Below are positions 1 to 8,460 of a stretch of 64,000 nucleotides of DNA, one piece after another. A program made the position numbers and the translations under genes. A model generated the notes under the pieces. That model did not search any database. It was not told the DNA's origin and was given only the letters and a program-made list of their open reading frames with translations. The stretch comes from UBA2126 sp964510385 (GTDB taxonomy: Bacteria > Fidelibacterota > Marinisomatia > Marinisomatales > TCS55): positions 42,524 through 106,523 of the forward strand of contig CAZECA010000003.1 of NCBI GenBank assembly GCA_964510385.1, read 5' to 3'. How positions within the stretch are numbered: the first letter of the stretch is position 1; each line of letters begins with the position of its first letter.

Positions 1-1
1 A

Positions 2-502
2 GCTAATGAAAGTAATGGAAAGATTTTTGTTAGTATCCATGCAAACAGCAATCCGAATCGTTCTGCGAGAGGTTTTGAAACATATCTTTTGAGACCTGGG
101 AAATCTGATGATGCTATTCAAATTGCTGCAAGGGAAAATGCAGTAATTAAGATGGAAGAACATACTGGGACCCGATATAAGGAATTAACAGGAGAAAATT
201 TAATCATGGCGACCATGGCTCAATCTATGCAGATGCAGGAGAGTGAAGATCTTGCTGCATTAATTCAGTCAGAATTGGCGAAAAAACTTGACGCAAAGAA
301 CAGAGGAGTAAAGCAAGCTGGGTTTTTTGTACTTATTGGCGCCAGTATGCCAAATGTATTGATCGAAACTGGATATTTATCGAATCCAACAGAAGAAAAA
401 AAGTTAAAACAGGCTAAATATAGACAAAAGATCGCCGAGGGGATATTTAATGCCATAGTAAAATTTCGCTCTTCAAAACAGGACCTGCTTACAGAGGGAT
501 AA
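2..502 (+). CDS. N-acetylmuramoyl-L-alanine amidase, C-terminal part (5' end outside window)
   Basis: This is the C-terminal part of an Amidase_3-type zinc amidase, which cleaves the amide bond between muramic acid and the stem peptide in the periplasm. The frame is open from the first bases, so the gene begins before the window. Visible signatures are SIHAN, where the His is a zinc ligand, and LIETGYLSNPTE near the end, whose Glu matches the catalytic Glu of the family. The stretch between them, including MATMAQSMQ, is the usual helical part. The stop overlaps the start of the next gene (TAATG), so it is probably cotranscribed and translationally coupled with glutamate racemase, another cell-wall gene. 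The in-frame TTG at 89 is not a real start because it would remove the zinc ligand. Any signal peptide or N-terminal AMIN domain cannot be seen. Confidence 0.9.
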   Translation, partial: ANESNGKIFVSIHANSNPNRSARGFETYLLRPGKSDDAIQIAARENAVIKMEEHTGTRYKELTGENLIMATMAQSMQMQESEDLAALIQSELAKKLDAKNRGVKQAGFFVLIGASMPNVLIETGYLSNPTEEKKLKQAKYRQKIAEGIFNAIVKFRSSKQDLLTEG

Positions 503-1305
503 TGTCAGATCAACAACCCATAGGAGTTTTTGACTCGGGACTTGGGGGATTGACAGTAGTAAAATCTCTGCAAAAATTATTGCCCTACGAATCCATAGTG
601 TATTTTGGTGACACAGCCCGCGTTCCATACGGAAATAAAAGCCCTGAATTAATCCAGGAATATTCAAAAGAGATTTCAGATTTTTTAGTAGCCCAAAATT
701 CGAAAATGATTGTTGTTGCTTGCAATACGGCGACTTCAAGAGCGCTGAATGCATTAGAGAATCATACTGATACACCACTGGTTGGTGTAATTGCACCCGG
801 CGCAAGAGAAGCATTTCGGACAACAAAAAACAAACATATTGGCATAATAGGTACCACATCCACTATTTCTTCAGAGGCTTATAAAAAGGCTTTGGAAACA
901 TTGGATGAAACAATTGAAACGTCTTCTTATGCATGCCCTTTATTAGTCCCTCTTGTCGAAGAGGGATGGCTACAGGGAGAAGTTGTAGAAGAAGTTATTG
1001 CCCATTATTTACATCCATTCAATGATCATAATATTGATACGTTGATATTGGGCTGCACACACTACCCGCTACTAAAAAATGTAATTGCATCCCAATTGAA
1101 GGATGATGTTGTGTTGATCGATTCAGCAGATGCGGTTGCTCAAGTTGTAGACGAAGAATTAGTCTCATTGGATCTAAAAAGCAATACAATGGAGGGGGGA
1201 ACACTTTCTTGCTTTGTCACTGACATTCCTTTACATTTTGAATCAGTAGGTCAACGATTCCTTGGATCCAAGATAGACAGTGTGCGCACGATTCATGACC
1301 TCTGA
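502..1305 (+). CDS. murI: Glutamate racemase
   Basis: Converts L-glutamate to D-glutamate for peptidoglycan precursors in the cytoplasm. The 267-residue length is normal for the family. The N-terminal GVFDSGLGGLTV motif carries the conserved Asp (D11). The two catalytic cysteines are C74 in ACNTATS and C185 in LGCTHYPLL. The ATG overlaps the stop of the amidase by one base, and the 3' end overlaps folC by 11 bases, so the three genes form a compact operon. No odd features. Confidence 0.97.
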   Translation: MSDQQPIGVFDSGLGGLTVVKSLQKLLPYESIVYFGDTARVPYGNKSPELIQEYSKEISDFLVAQNSKMIVVACNTATSRALNALENHTDTPLVGVIAPGAREAFRTTKNKHIGIIGTTSTISSEAYKKALETLDETIETSSYACPLLVPLVEEGWLQGEVVEEVIAHYLHPFNDHNIDTLILGCTHYPLLKNVIASQLKDDVVLIDSADAVAQVVDEELVSLDLKSNTMEGGTLSCFVTDIPLHFESVGQRFLGSKIDSVRTIHDL

Positions 1306-2545
1306 AATTCAAGCATTACTTAACGAATTATACAGCCTTCAGCGACTGGGTATTAAAACAGGTTTGGAACATACGTTTCAATTATTGGAGGCGTGTGATA
1401 ATCCCCATAAAAATCTGAAACTTATTCATATTGCTGGAACAAATGGAAAAGGGTCTACGGCAGCATTTGTTTTTAATATTCTTCGCACAGCTGGCTACAA
1501 AGTCGGATTATATACATCTCCACATTTAGTAAAATTTAATGAACGAATTCGCATTGATGGACATCCTATCAGCGATGAATATATTCTAAAGTTCATGGCA
1601 AACTATCTTGATAAGATAAAAAGGATTGAGAGCACATTTTTTGAAACAACTAGCGCCATGGCATTTTGGTATTTTGAACGGCAAAAAGTAGATATAGCAG
1701 TCATAGAGACAGGTTTAGGAGGCAGACTGGATTCTACTAATGTGATCAAACCCATTATATCGATAATAACTCCAATAAGTATGGATCATCAGGAAGTACT
1801 AGGGCATGACATAAGAACTATTGCAAAAGAAAAAGCGGGAATCATTAAACAAAATACACCAGTGGTAAGCAGTGAGCAGGAAGAAGATGTAATGGTTGTA
1901 TTGAACAATGCTGCAGAGAAAATGAATGCTAAAATCAAATTTGTGCCTTCCCCAAGTGTATATTCGATGAATATTGATGGGGTGATTTTTAAAAATGATA
2001 AACACGAAATAAAAATCTCATTGCTTGGAGCCCATCAATTAGTCAACGCTTCGTTGGCTGTGGAAGGGTTGAATACATGCTTTAATCATATCCCACCTAT
2101 CGATATTTCCATGGGATTACAAAACACACAATGGCCAGGACGCCTGCAGGTTTTATCCAAAAATCCCCCAGTTTTTTATGATGTGGCCCATAATGAGCAA
2201 GGCATAGAAAAAATGTTGCATACAGTATCTAACCTTTTTGATCAAAAGCCGATGGGCTTGCTTGCCTTGAAGGAAGATAAAGAACTGGCGAGCATATGTC
2301 GGACAATAAAAAAGAAATTTGATTCTTTATTTGTTATTGATGATAATGATCAATTGCTAATGAATAAACACAATTTGTCAAAAAAATTAAATGATTATGG
2401 TATTGAATCTTTTCCAATAGAAAACCTGGATGATTTTCGCTCAAAAATCAAAACACATACCCCTGTTGTGATTTTTGGGACACATTACATTGCAGATGCG
2501 GTTTACAAAGAATTTCAATTTTCCTTTGACTCGGGTGTGATTTAG
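1295..2545 (+). CDS. folC: Bifunctional folylpolyglutamate synthase / dihydrofolate synthase
   Basis: Mur-ligase-superfamily enzyme that adds glutamate to dihydropteroate and to folates, using ATP. The P-loop HIAGTNGKGST is at about residues 45-55 and the conserved ETGLGGRLDSTN segment follows; the C-terminal third is the ligase domain with the DVAHN motif. I chose the ATG at 1295 (about 416 residues). An in-frame GTG at 1280 would add five residues but lies deeper in murI, and homologues begin just before the ALLNELYSLQ-type helix. It overlaps murI by 11 bases and is the last gene of this operon. A 103-base gap then separates it from rho. Confidence 0.95.
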   Translation: MTSEIQALLNELYSLQRLGIKTGLEHTFQLLEACDNPHKNLKLIHIAGTNGKGSTAAFVFNILRTAGYKVGLYTSPHLVKFNERIRIDGHPISDEYILKFMANYLDKIKRIESTFFETTSAMAFWYFERQKVDIAVIETGLGGRLDSTNVIKPIISIITPISMDHQEVLGHDIRTIAKEKAGIIKQNTPVVSSEQEEDVMVVLNNAAEKMNAKIKFVPSPSVYSMNIDGVIFKNDKHEIKISLLGAHQLVNASLAVEGLNTCFNHIPPIDISMGLQNTQWPGRLQVLSKNPPVFYDVAHNEQGIEKMLHTVSNLFDQKPMGLLALKEDKELASICRTIKKKFDSLFVIDDNDQLLMNKHNLSKKLNDYGIESFPIENLDDFRSKIKTHTPVVIFGTHYIADAVYKEFQFSFDSGVI

Positions 2546-2593
2546 AGTAATTTCGAACCTCACAGGCGTTTCTCCCGCAGAAGCCTTATACTT

Positions 2594-2623
2594 TTAACAA
2601 TTTCAAAAAATACTTTTTATAAC
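2594..2623 (+). promoter_or_regulatory. Candidate sigma-70-type promoter for rho
   Basis: TTAACA (2594-2599) and TATAAC (2618-2623) are separated by 18 bases, each one mismatch from the sigma-70 consensus. They lie about 25 bases before the rho ATG, in the only gap of any size in this part. An imperfect hairpin at 2564-2586 just upstream has no T-run directly after it, so it is at best a weak terminator for folC. A GGAG ribosome site sits at 2635-2638. The promoter is found by eye only. Confidence 0.35.
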
Positions 2624-2648
2624 TTAATTCTAATGGAGTTATTTATAT

Positions 2649-3896
2649 ATGGATGTCAATCAATTACAATCATTGAACATTAAGGAATTGGCAAAAATGG
2701 CCCAAGATCTGGAAATCGCGGGCTATTCTGGTTTGAATAAACAGGAATTGATTGTCAATATCCTTGAGGTTCAAAATGAAAAAGAAGGCGTCCTCCATGC
2801 GAAGGGTGTGCTGGAGGTTCTAAACGAGGGTTATGGATTTCTCAGAAGTCCAGATTTCAACTATCTCCCAGGGCCGGACGATATTTATGTTAGCCCTTCC
2901 CAAATAAAGCGATTCGGTCTTCGAACAGGTCATTCAATTTATGGACAGATTAGAAAACCAAAAGATAAGGAACGTTTTTATGCTCTGTTAAAAATGGAGA
3001 CTGTAAATGATAAAAGCCCGGATCAAGTAAAGCAGGCTATATTGTTTGATAATCTGACGCCTCTTTATCCTGAAAAAAAATTCAATTTGGAAGCTGATCC
3101 AAAAGATCTTTCTACACGGATAATGGATCTTGTATCACCAATTGGTAAAGGTCAGAGAGGGTTGATTGTTGCTCAACCCAAAACAGGAAAAACTATACTT
3201 CTGCAAAAAGTAGCTAATGCGATGTTAAACAATCATCCGGATGTGAAAATCATTATATTGCTGATTGATGAACGCCCGGAAGAAGTAACAGATATGAAAC
3301 GTCATGTGGACGCAGAAGTTGTTAGTTCAACATTTGATGAACCGCCGGAACGTCATGTAGCTGTTGCTGATATGGTTTTGCAAAAAGCCCGTAGAATGGT
3401 TGAGTACGGTGATGATGTAGTGATCCTTTTGGACAGCCTTACTCGATTAGGTCGGGCACATAATGCAGTTATCCCTCATAGTGGAAAGATTCTTTCTGGA
3501 GGGGTAGACTCAAATGCATTAAAAAAACCCAAACAATTCTTTGGGGCTGCCAGAAATACAGAAGAAGGCGGAAGCCTTACAATCGTATCCACTGCTTTAA
3601 TTGATACTGGGAGCAGGATGGATGAAGTAATCTTTGAAGAATTCAAAGGAACGGGAAACATGGAATTGGCATTGGATCGAAGGTTGAGTGACAGACGTAT
3701 TTATCCATCATTTGATATTATTAGATCAGGCACAAGGAAAGAAGAATTGTTGCTGGATAAAAAAACATTGGCCCGCATGTGGATACTCAGAAAACTCCTC
3801 AATGAGATGAATGTTATTGAAGCCATGGAGTTTTTGCAAGAGCGGATGAAGCGAACCAAGTCCAATGAAGAATTTATGGAAACTATGAGTCAGTAG
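2649..3896 (+). CDS. rho: Transcription termination factor Rho
   Basis: Hexameric RNA helicase that ends transcription. The order is: a Rho_N helical domain (residues 1-45), a cold-shock-like RNA-binding domain with GYGFLRSPDFNYLPGPDDIY (61-80), and a RecA-like ATPase. Walker A is AQPKTGKT (175-182) and Walker B ends in D262 of VILLDSLTRLGRAHN. The Q-loop and R-loop region KILSGGVDSNALKKPKQFFG and the arginine-finger region GSRMDEVIFEEFKGTGNMEL are all present. At 415 residues it is the standard short form without an inserted domain. It stands alone behind a 103-base gap and is followed 65 bases later by a Cas6-like gene on the same strand. Confidence 0.98.
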   Translation: MDVNQLQSLNIKELAKMAQDLEIAGYSGLNKQELIVNILEVQNEKEGVLHAKGVLEVLNEGYGFLRSPDFNYLPGPDDIYVSPSQIKRFGLRTGHSIYGQIRKPKDKERFYALLKMETVNDKSPDQVKQAILFDNLTPLYPEKKFNLEADPKDLSTRIMDLVSPIGKGQRGLIVAQPKTGKTILLQKVANAMLNNHPDVKIIILLIDERPEEVTDMKRHVDAEVVSSTFDEPPERHVAVADMVLQKARRMVEYGDDVVILLDSLTRLGRAHNAVIPHSGKILSGGVDSNALKKPKQFFGAARNTEEGGSLTIVSTALIDTGSRMDEVIFEEFKGTGNMELALDRRLSDRRIYPSFDIIRSGTRKEELLLDKKTLARMWILRKLLNEMNVIEAMEFLQERMKRTKSNEEFMETMSQ

Positions 3897-3961
3897 ATTT
3901 AATTTGTTGTAGTTAGGTGTAGCACTTTTCAAATATAAATAGCTTATTACGAGGTAAAAAT

Positions 3962-4942
3962 ATGGATTATAGTCAACCTGAAATCAGATCAGTGACAGCT
4001 CGTGTAATTACCGATAAACCTGTGCGCAAAACACCCTACCAGGTAAAGGGGGTGTTTATGAGGCAGTACCCAGACCTGGATATTATTCCAATGATGGATG
4101 GAACCTATCGTGACCGATTTCTATATCCTAGGGTGCAGGTAAAGATCTTGAACGAACAGGTGTATTTGATTGGAATTGGAGACGGCGTAGATCCCATATT
4201 ACAGCTTGCAGAACGATTAGATATACTAGATTTTGGCAATATTACGTTTCAAATATTTGATACAGAAGTCAAAGTCAAAGAGGACCAGTTTCGCCAGGTG
4301 GATCGACTAGTGAGATATCGGCTATTAACTCCTTGGGTTGCATTGAATCAGACAACTGGTGGCAGGTATCGATCATTAAACAATAATGAACGACCCACTT
4401 TTTTAAATCGACTTCTAGGCCAGAATATTGTATTTCTCTCAAGAGAAATGGGTGTAGAGATTGAAAATAAAATCTTTACAAAAGTGAATCTAACATCTTT
4501 GTTCCCAAAACCAGTTGATGAACGAAACTGGGGTGCTTTCTCTGGTGAATTTCGAACCAATTTTCTATTGCCGAATTATATAGGAATAGGGAATGGAATC
4601 ACACGCGGATATGGTGCCGTTTACGGAATGTTTAATCCTCACTCTTTTCAATTTGATGAAACAATTGTTGAGGAAGAAACGCTCAGTGAACAAGATAAAG
4701 AGGAAACTATCGCTGGATCAGAGTTAGAAGGGATCGCGGCGGAAGATGTTCCGAAACCAAGTAAGAATAAACTAAAAAAGCGAAAAAAGAAGAAAAACAC
4801 TAAAAAGATTTTCTCTGAAGAGTTTGACATTATGGAAGAAGAAAAATCTATTAAGAACACAACGAATCATGAAGAAACTTTAGACCCGGATGATGTAAAA
4901 TTTAACAGTCCTGAGTTTCATAAAAAACAGCATGAGCTTTAA
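3962..4942 (+). CDS. Stand-alone Cas6b-like RAMP-fold protein with a lysine-rich tail, lacking the expected catalytic histidine
   Basis: The first 225 or so residues read like the Cas6b-type CRISPR RNA endonucleases of Bacteroidetes. FLYPRVQVK (residues 53-61) matches the family's RYPLIQYK strand; WVALNQTTGGRY (125-136) matches its W-ALNQ--Y motif; FLNRLLGQNIVFLSREMGV (147-165) matches the long helix; and FRTNFLLPNYIGIGNGITRG (197-216) contains the glycine-rich RNA-binding loop. This match is by memory of the family, not by search. Family members usually carry a His pair just before the YPLIQYK strand. Here that site reads MMDGTYRDRF, and the first histidine in the protein is at residue 227, so nuclease activity of the usual kind seems unlikely. 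Residues 233-262 are acidic, 266-282 are lysine-rich (KKRKKKK), and the tail is acidic and polar again. A GAGG ribosome site precedes the ATG. The aminotransferase begins immediately after the stop. No CRISPR array or other cas gene is present. Confidence 0.7.
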   Translation: MDYSQPEIRSVTARVITDKPVRKTPYQVKGVFMRQYPDLDIIPMMDGTYRDRFLYPRVQVKILNEQVYLIGIGDGVDPILQLAERLDILDFGNITFQIFDTEVKVKEDQFRQVDRLVRYRLLTPWVALNQTTGGRYRSLNNNERPTFLNRLLGQNIVFLSREMGVEIENKIFTKVNLTSLFPKPVDERNWGAFSGEFRTNFLLPNYIGIGNGITRGYGAVYGMFNPHSFQFDETIVEEETLSEQDKEETIAGSELEGIAAEDVPKPSKNKLKKRKKKKNTKKIFSEEFDIMEEEKSIKNTTNHEETLDPDDVKFNSPEFHKKQHEL

Positions 4943-6154
4943 ATGACATCCAAGTTGGTTACTTTAGCAGATCGTGTTAATCGAGTAAAGCCTTCATTTA
5001 CCCTTGAAATGGCCACCAAAGCTGCAGAAATGCGATCTCAGGGTATTAATGTGATTAATTTTAGTGTTGGAGAACCGGATTTTAATACACCGCAACATAT
5101 TATTGATGCTGGGAAAAAAGCGATGGATGATGGGTTCACAAAATACACAGCAGGGCCAGGGATGATTGAATTAAGACAGGCCATTTGTGAAAAATTAAAT
5201 CGAGAAAATGGGTTGCACTATACTCCTGCAGATATTTTGGTTTCTAATGGAGAGAAGCAGAGTTTGTACAACGCTTGCCAAGCACTGTTTGGGAGTGGGG
5301 ATGAAGTAGTTGTATTTGCTCCATATTGGGTGTCATTTCCAGAATTTGTTCGCCTGGCTGATGCGGAACCCATTATTGTAAAGACACTGTCAGACCAACA
5401 GTTTGAAGCTGACTTTGATGATTTAAAATCGAAAACAACACCCCAGATTAAAGGAGTCATTTTAAACTCCCCATCTAACCCTACGGGTGGCGTGTGGAGT
5501 AATGATGCGATCATTCGATTGCTTAATTTAGCTGTTGAAAACAATTGGACCGTTATTTCTGATGAGTGTTACGAACGACTGGTTTTTGATGGGGAATTTA
5601 CTAGTACAGAAAAACTGAACAGAGATTATAAAATTGGAGCTCAAGTGATAACATGCCTAAGTCTTTCTAAGACCTATGCAATGACCGGTTGGCGTATAGG
5701 CTACGCAGCCGGGGATCAATCCATAATCAAAGCAATGAGTAAGCTTCAAGGTCAAGCAACTTCCTGTGCTAATTCCATTGGGCAAAAAGCAAGTATTGCC
5801 GCTTTAACTGGAGACCAGAGCCCAGTGGAAGGCATGCGTATACAATTCAAGGAGCGGCGAGATCTTATGGTTGAGCTGCTTAATAACATTGAAGGTATTA
5901 CTTGCGATGTGCCTGGTGGAGCTTTCTATACCTTCCCAAATTTTGATTATTATTTGGGCAAAAAAGCCAGTGGAAAAGTTATGCAGGATTCTTTCGACCT
6001 ATCTGAATATATATTAAATTCGGAGGCTGTAGTCACGGTGCCTGGAGACGGTTTCGGAGCGCCGGGGCATATACGGTTCTCGTGTGCCACGGATACAAAC
6101 ACGATTGTCCGAGGAATTGCTAAAGTGGCAGACGCACTAAAAAAACTGGCTTAA
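4943..6154 (+). CDS. Pyridoxal-phosphate aminotransferase, class I (aspartate/aromatic type)
   Basis: Fold-type I PLP enzyme that moves an amino group between an amino acid and a 2-oxo acid. The sequence has SNGEKQSLYN (101-110) for the phosphate-binding turn, SPSNPTGG (176-183), SDECYERLVF (206-215), and SLSKTYAMTGWRIGY with the Schiff-base lysine K243. The substrate-carboxylate arginine lies in RFSCATD near the C-terminus. At 403 residues it fits the Bacillus/Thermus-type aspartate aminotransferases (subgroup I-gamma). Exact substrate preference cannot be told from the sequence, so no symbol is given. The ATG follows the previous stop directly, implying cotranscription with the Cas6-like gene, and rpmE follows after 14 bases. 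Confidence 0.93.
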   Translation: MTSKLVTLADRVNRVKPSFTLEMATKAAEMRSQGINVINFSVGEPDFNTPQHIIDAGKKAMDDGFTKYTAGPGMIELRQAICEKLNRENGLHYTPADILVSNGEKQSLYNACQALFGSGDEVVVFAPYWVSFPEFVRLADAEPIIVKTLSDQQFEADFDDLKSKTTPQIKGVILNSPSNPTGGVWSNDAIIRLLNLAVENNWTVISDECYERLVFDGEFTSTEKLNRDYKIGAQVITCLSLSKTYAMTGWRIGYAAGDQSIIKAMSKLQGQATSCANSIGQKASIAALTGDQSPVEGMRIQFKERRDLMVELLNNIEGITCDVPGGAFYTFPNFDYYLGKKASGKVMQDSFDLSEYILNSEAVVTVPGDGFGAPGHIRFSCATDTNTIVRGIAKVADALKKLA

Positions 6155-6168
6155 AAAGGAGTTTAATT

Positions 6169-6375
6169 ATGAAACAAGGGATTCATCCCGATTATAAGCT
6201 TGGGAAAGTACAATGTGCTTGCGGACACTCATTTGAAGTGTATAGCACAGTTGGCGATCAGCGTATTGAGATCTGCTCTGTGTGCCACCCATTTTTTTCC
6301 GGTAAGCAAAAATTAGTGGATACTGCTGGACGTATCGAAAAGTTCAAAGAGAAATACGCAAAAACAGGCCAATAA
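6169..6375 (+). CDS. rpmE: 50S ribosomal protein L31 (zinc-binding type)
   Basis: Small protein of the large ribosomal subunit, 68 residues. The cysteines C16, C18, C36 and C39 form the zinc site of the C+ form, so this is not the zinc-independent paralogue made under zinc starvation. The IHPDYK start and the CHPFFSGKQK motif are diagnostic. A strong ribosome site (AAAAAGGAG) lies eight bases before the ATG. A clear intrinsic terminator follows. Confidence 0.98.
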   Translation: MKQGIHPDYKLGKVQCACGHSFEVYSTVGDQRIEICSVCHPFFSGKQKLVDTAGRIEKFKEKYAKTGQ

Positions 6376-6392
6376 CGAAAACTAAAATCATT

Positions 6393-6434
6393 ATGGCTCC
6401 ATTTACAGGTGTATCCTGTTTGGAGCCATTTTTG
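6393..6434 (+). terminator. Intrinsic terminator after rpmE
   Basis: A perfect 9-bp stem, ATGGCTCCA (6393-6401) with TGGAGCCAT (6421-6429), encloses a second 5-bp stem (ACAGG/CCTGT) and runs straight into a T-run. It separates rpmE from the DUF1385 gene that follows. Confidence 0.9.
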
Positions 6435-6463
6435 TATCTATGAAACATTTATTGTTAACTATA

Positions 6464-7402
6464 ATGAAACCCTCTATTCTCGTTGGCGGACAGGCCGTGA
6501 TTGAAGGAGTAATGATGCGTGTCCCAGGAGCATATGCAACTGCCGTAAGGGATTCTGATGGGAGAGTTCACGTTGACAAACATCAATTCACTTCAAAAGT
6601 TGAAACATCTTCGTTGTGGAAAAGGCCAGTCCTTCGGGGGATGATGGCCTTATTTGAGTCCATGAAAATGGGTATGAAAACCCTTCAATGGTCAGCAGAC
6701 ATTGCTATGCCTCAAGAAAGTGAAAAACAGACTGGCAAGATTGCCAACTTTTTTTCCACACTTTTTGCAATTATACTTGCCATCAGTATGTTTGTGGTTG
6801 CCCCATTGGGTCTGACAACATGGTTATTAGATATAGAACGTGAAGCCGTCACTTTCAATTTGGTGTCAGGAATTTTCAGGATATCATTCTTTATTTTATA
6901 TTTATTGTCCATTTCACTTATGAAAGATGTAAAACGGCTATTCCGATATCATGGAGCCGAACATAAAGTGGTTTTTAATTTTGAATCTGGAAAAGAAGTA
7001 AATATTAATCACGCTCAATCATTCACCACATTTCACCCTCGCTGTGGAACAAGCTTTTTGTTCATTGTGCTTTTATCAGCGATCGTAGTATTTGCTATCA
7101 TAGATACCATTATTATGTCTATTTTTGGAGAAATTACTATTCTTCTTCGTATTGGGTTTCATCTTCCCCTTATGCCACTGGTAGCAGGTATATCATACGA
7201 ACTCATTAAAATTACAGCAAGAAATGATCATTCCTTATTCTTTCGAGCATTGAAAGCTCCGGGTTTATGGCTACAAAGAATCACAACTCAACCCCCAGAT
7301 GATGATATGGTAGATGTGGCAATTACAGCATTAAAAAATGCTTTCGGAGATCAATATGATAAAATGATAGGAAAAGAATACACAGCTGAGGCGATTGGGT
7401 GA
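6464..7402 (+). CDS. DUF1385 (YqhQ-like) integral membrane protein
   Basis: Member of the DUF1385 family, a conserved bacterial membrane protein of unknown function that is often found near rpmE and prfA, as here. The N-terminal VGGQAVIEGVMMRVPGAYAT and the mid-protein RYHGAEHKVVFNFESG and FHPRCGTSFLF motifs are family hallmarks. At least four hydrophobic segments are visible, in two pairs: one pair before the GAEHK motif and one after CGTSF. I prefer the ATG at 6464, because the family usually starts within a few residues of GGQAV and an alternative ATG at 6440 lies only six bases beyond the terminator T-run. Neither has a good ribosome site. The stop overlaps the GTG of prfA by four bases. 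Confidence 0.88.
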   Translation: MKPSILVGGQAVIEGVMMRVPGAYATAVRDSDGRVHVDKHQFTSKVETSSLWKRPVLRGMMALFESMKMGMKTLQWSADIAMPQESEKQTGKIANFFSTLFAIILAISMFVVAPLGLTTWLLDIEREAVTFNLVSGIFRISFFILYLLSISLMKDVKRLFRYHGAEHKVVFNFESGKEVNINHAQSFTTFHPRCGTSFLFIVLLSAIVVFAIIDTIIMSIFGEITILLRIGFHLPLMPLVAGISYELIKITARNDHSLFFRALKAPGLWLQRITTQPPDDDMVDVAITALKNAFGDQYDKMIGKEYTAEAIG

Positions 7403-8460
7403 AGGATAAAGTAGAAAGTGTCATCAATCGATTTGACGAATTAGGGACTCTCTTAACAGACCCTACTATAATGACTGATCAGGGCAGGTTAAAAGAGACT
7501 GCTCAGGAACATAGTCAGTTGTCGCCAATTGTTATAAAAGGAAAAGAATATTTAGACGTGCTGCAGCGCATTGCTGATGACGAAGAAATTTTGGATGGGG
7601 CGGATATGGAATTGAAAGAGCTTGCAGCAGAAGAGCTCCCTGCATTGAAAAACCAAAAAGAGTCACTAGAAGAAGAGTTAAAATTTCTATTAATACCTAA
7701 AGATCCCAATGATAATAAGAATACAATTGTAGAGATTCGAGCTGGGACAGGAGGAGAAGAAGCAGCTTTGTTTGCTGCCGATCTCTATAGATTATATACT
7801 CGTTTTGCAGAACGGAATGGGTGGAAATGCGAAATATTGGAAATGAACGACACAGGTATTGGTGGATACAAGGAAGTAATTTTTTCTATTACTGGCAAGG
7901 GGGCCTATGGTTTGATGAAATATGAAAGTGGAGTACACCGAGTTCAGCGGGTTCCAAAAACGGAAGCCGGCGGCCGTGTACATACTTCTGCCGCTACAGT
8001 CGCGATACTCCCAGAAGCAGAAGAAGCAGAGATTGACATCCAGGAAAGTGACCTTAAAATCGATACTTTCAGGGCCAGCGGCGCTGGGGGACAGCATGTG
8101 AATAAAACAGAGTCAGCTATTCGAATCACACACATTCCCACCGGATTAGTTGTGTCCTGTCAGGATGAAAAATCACAGCATCAGAACCGACTCCTAGCCA
8201 TGAAAGTTCTTCGTTCCCGCATGCTTGCAATGGAGCAGGAGCGATTGGCCAAAGAAAGAGCAGATGCAAGGAAATCAATGGTTTCCACAGGTGACCGTTC
8301 CGCAAAGATTCGTACATATAATTTCCCTCAAGGGCGAATCACAGATCATCGCATTAATTATACTGCTTATAACCTTGATGGTGCGCTGGATGGAGATATA
8401 GTGGAAATTATTGAACAATTAAAACTAGCGGAGCAGCAAGAACAACTGGCTGGGGACTAA
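7399..8460 (+). CDS. prfA: Peptide chain release factor 1
   Basis: Reads UAA and UAG stop codons and triggers peptide release. Residues 186-188 (PKT) are the PxT anticodon-like motif that marks RF1 rather than RF2 (SPF). The catalytic GGQ is at residues 230-232 in SGAGGQHVNKTES, and the AGTGGEEAALFAADLYRLY segment is typical. It starts with GTG, overlapping the previous stop (GTGA). Its own stop overlaps the ATG of prmC, which encodes the methyltransferase for its GGQ glutamine, a classic pairing. The length of 353 residues is normal. Confidence 0.97.
   Translation: MKDKVESVINRFDELGTLLTDPTIMTDQGRLKETAQEHSQLSPIVIKGKEYLDVLQRIADDEEILDGADMELKELAAEELPALKNQKESLEEELKFLLIPKDPNDNKNTIVEIRAGTGGEEAALFAADLYRLYTRFAERNGWKCEILEMNDTGIGGYKEVIFSITGKGAYGLMKYESGVHRVQRVPKTEAGGRVHTSAATVAILPEAEEAEIDIQESDLKIDTFRASGAGGQHVNKTESAIRITHIPTGLVVSCQDEKSQHQNRLLAMKVLRSRMLAMEQERLAKERADARKSMVSTGDRSAKIRTYNFPQGRITDHRINYTAYNLDGALDGDIVEIIEQLKLAEQQEQLAGD

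Noticed and set aside
2564..2586. Hairpin between folC and rho as a terminator
   Set aside because: The stem is broken by a two-base bulge and no T-run follows directly.
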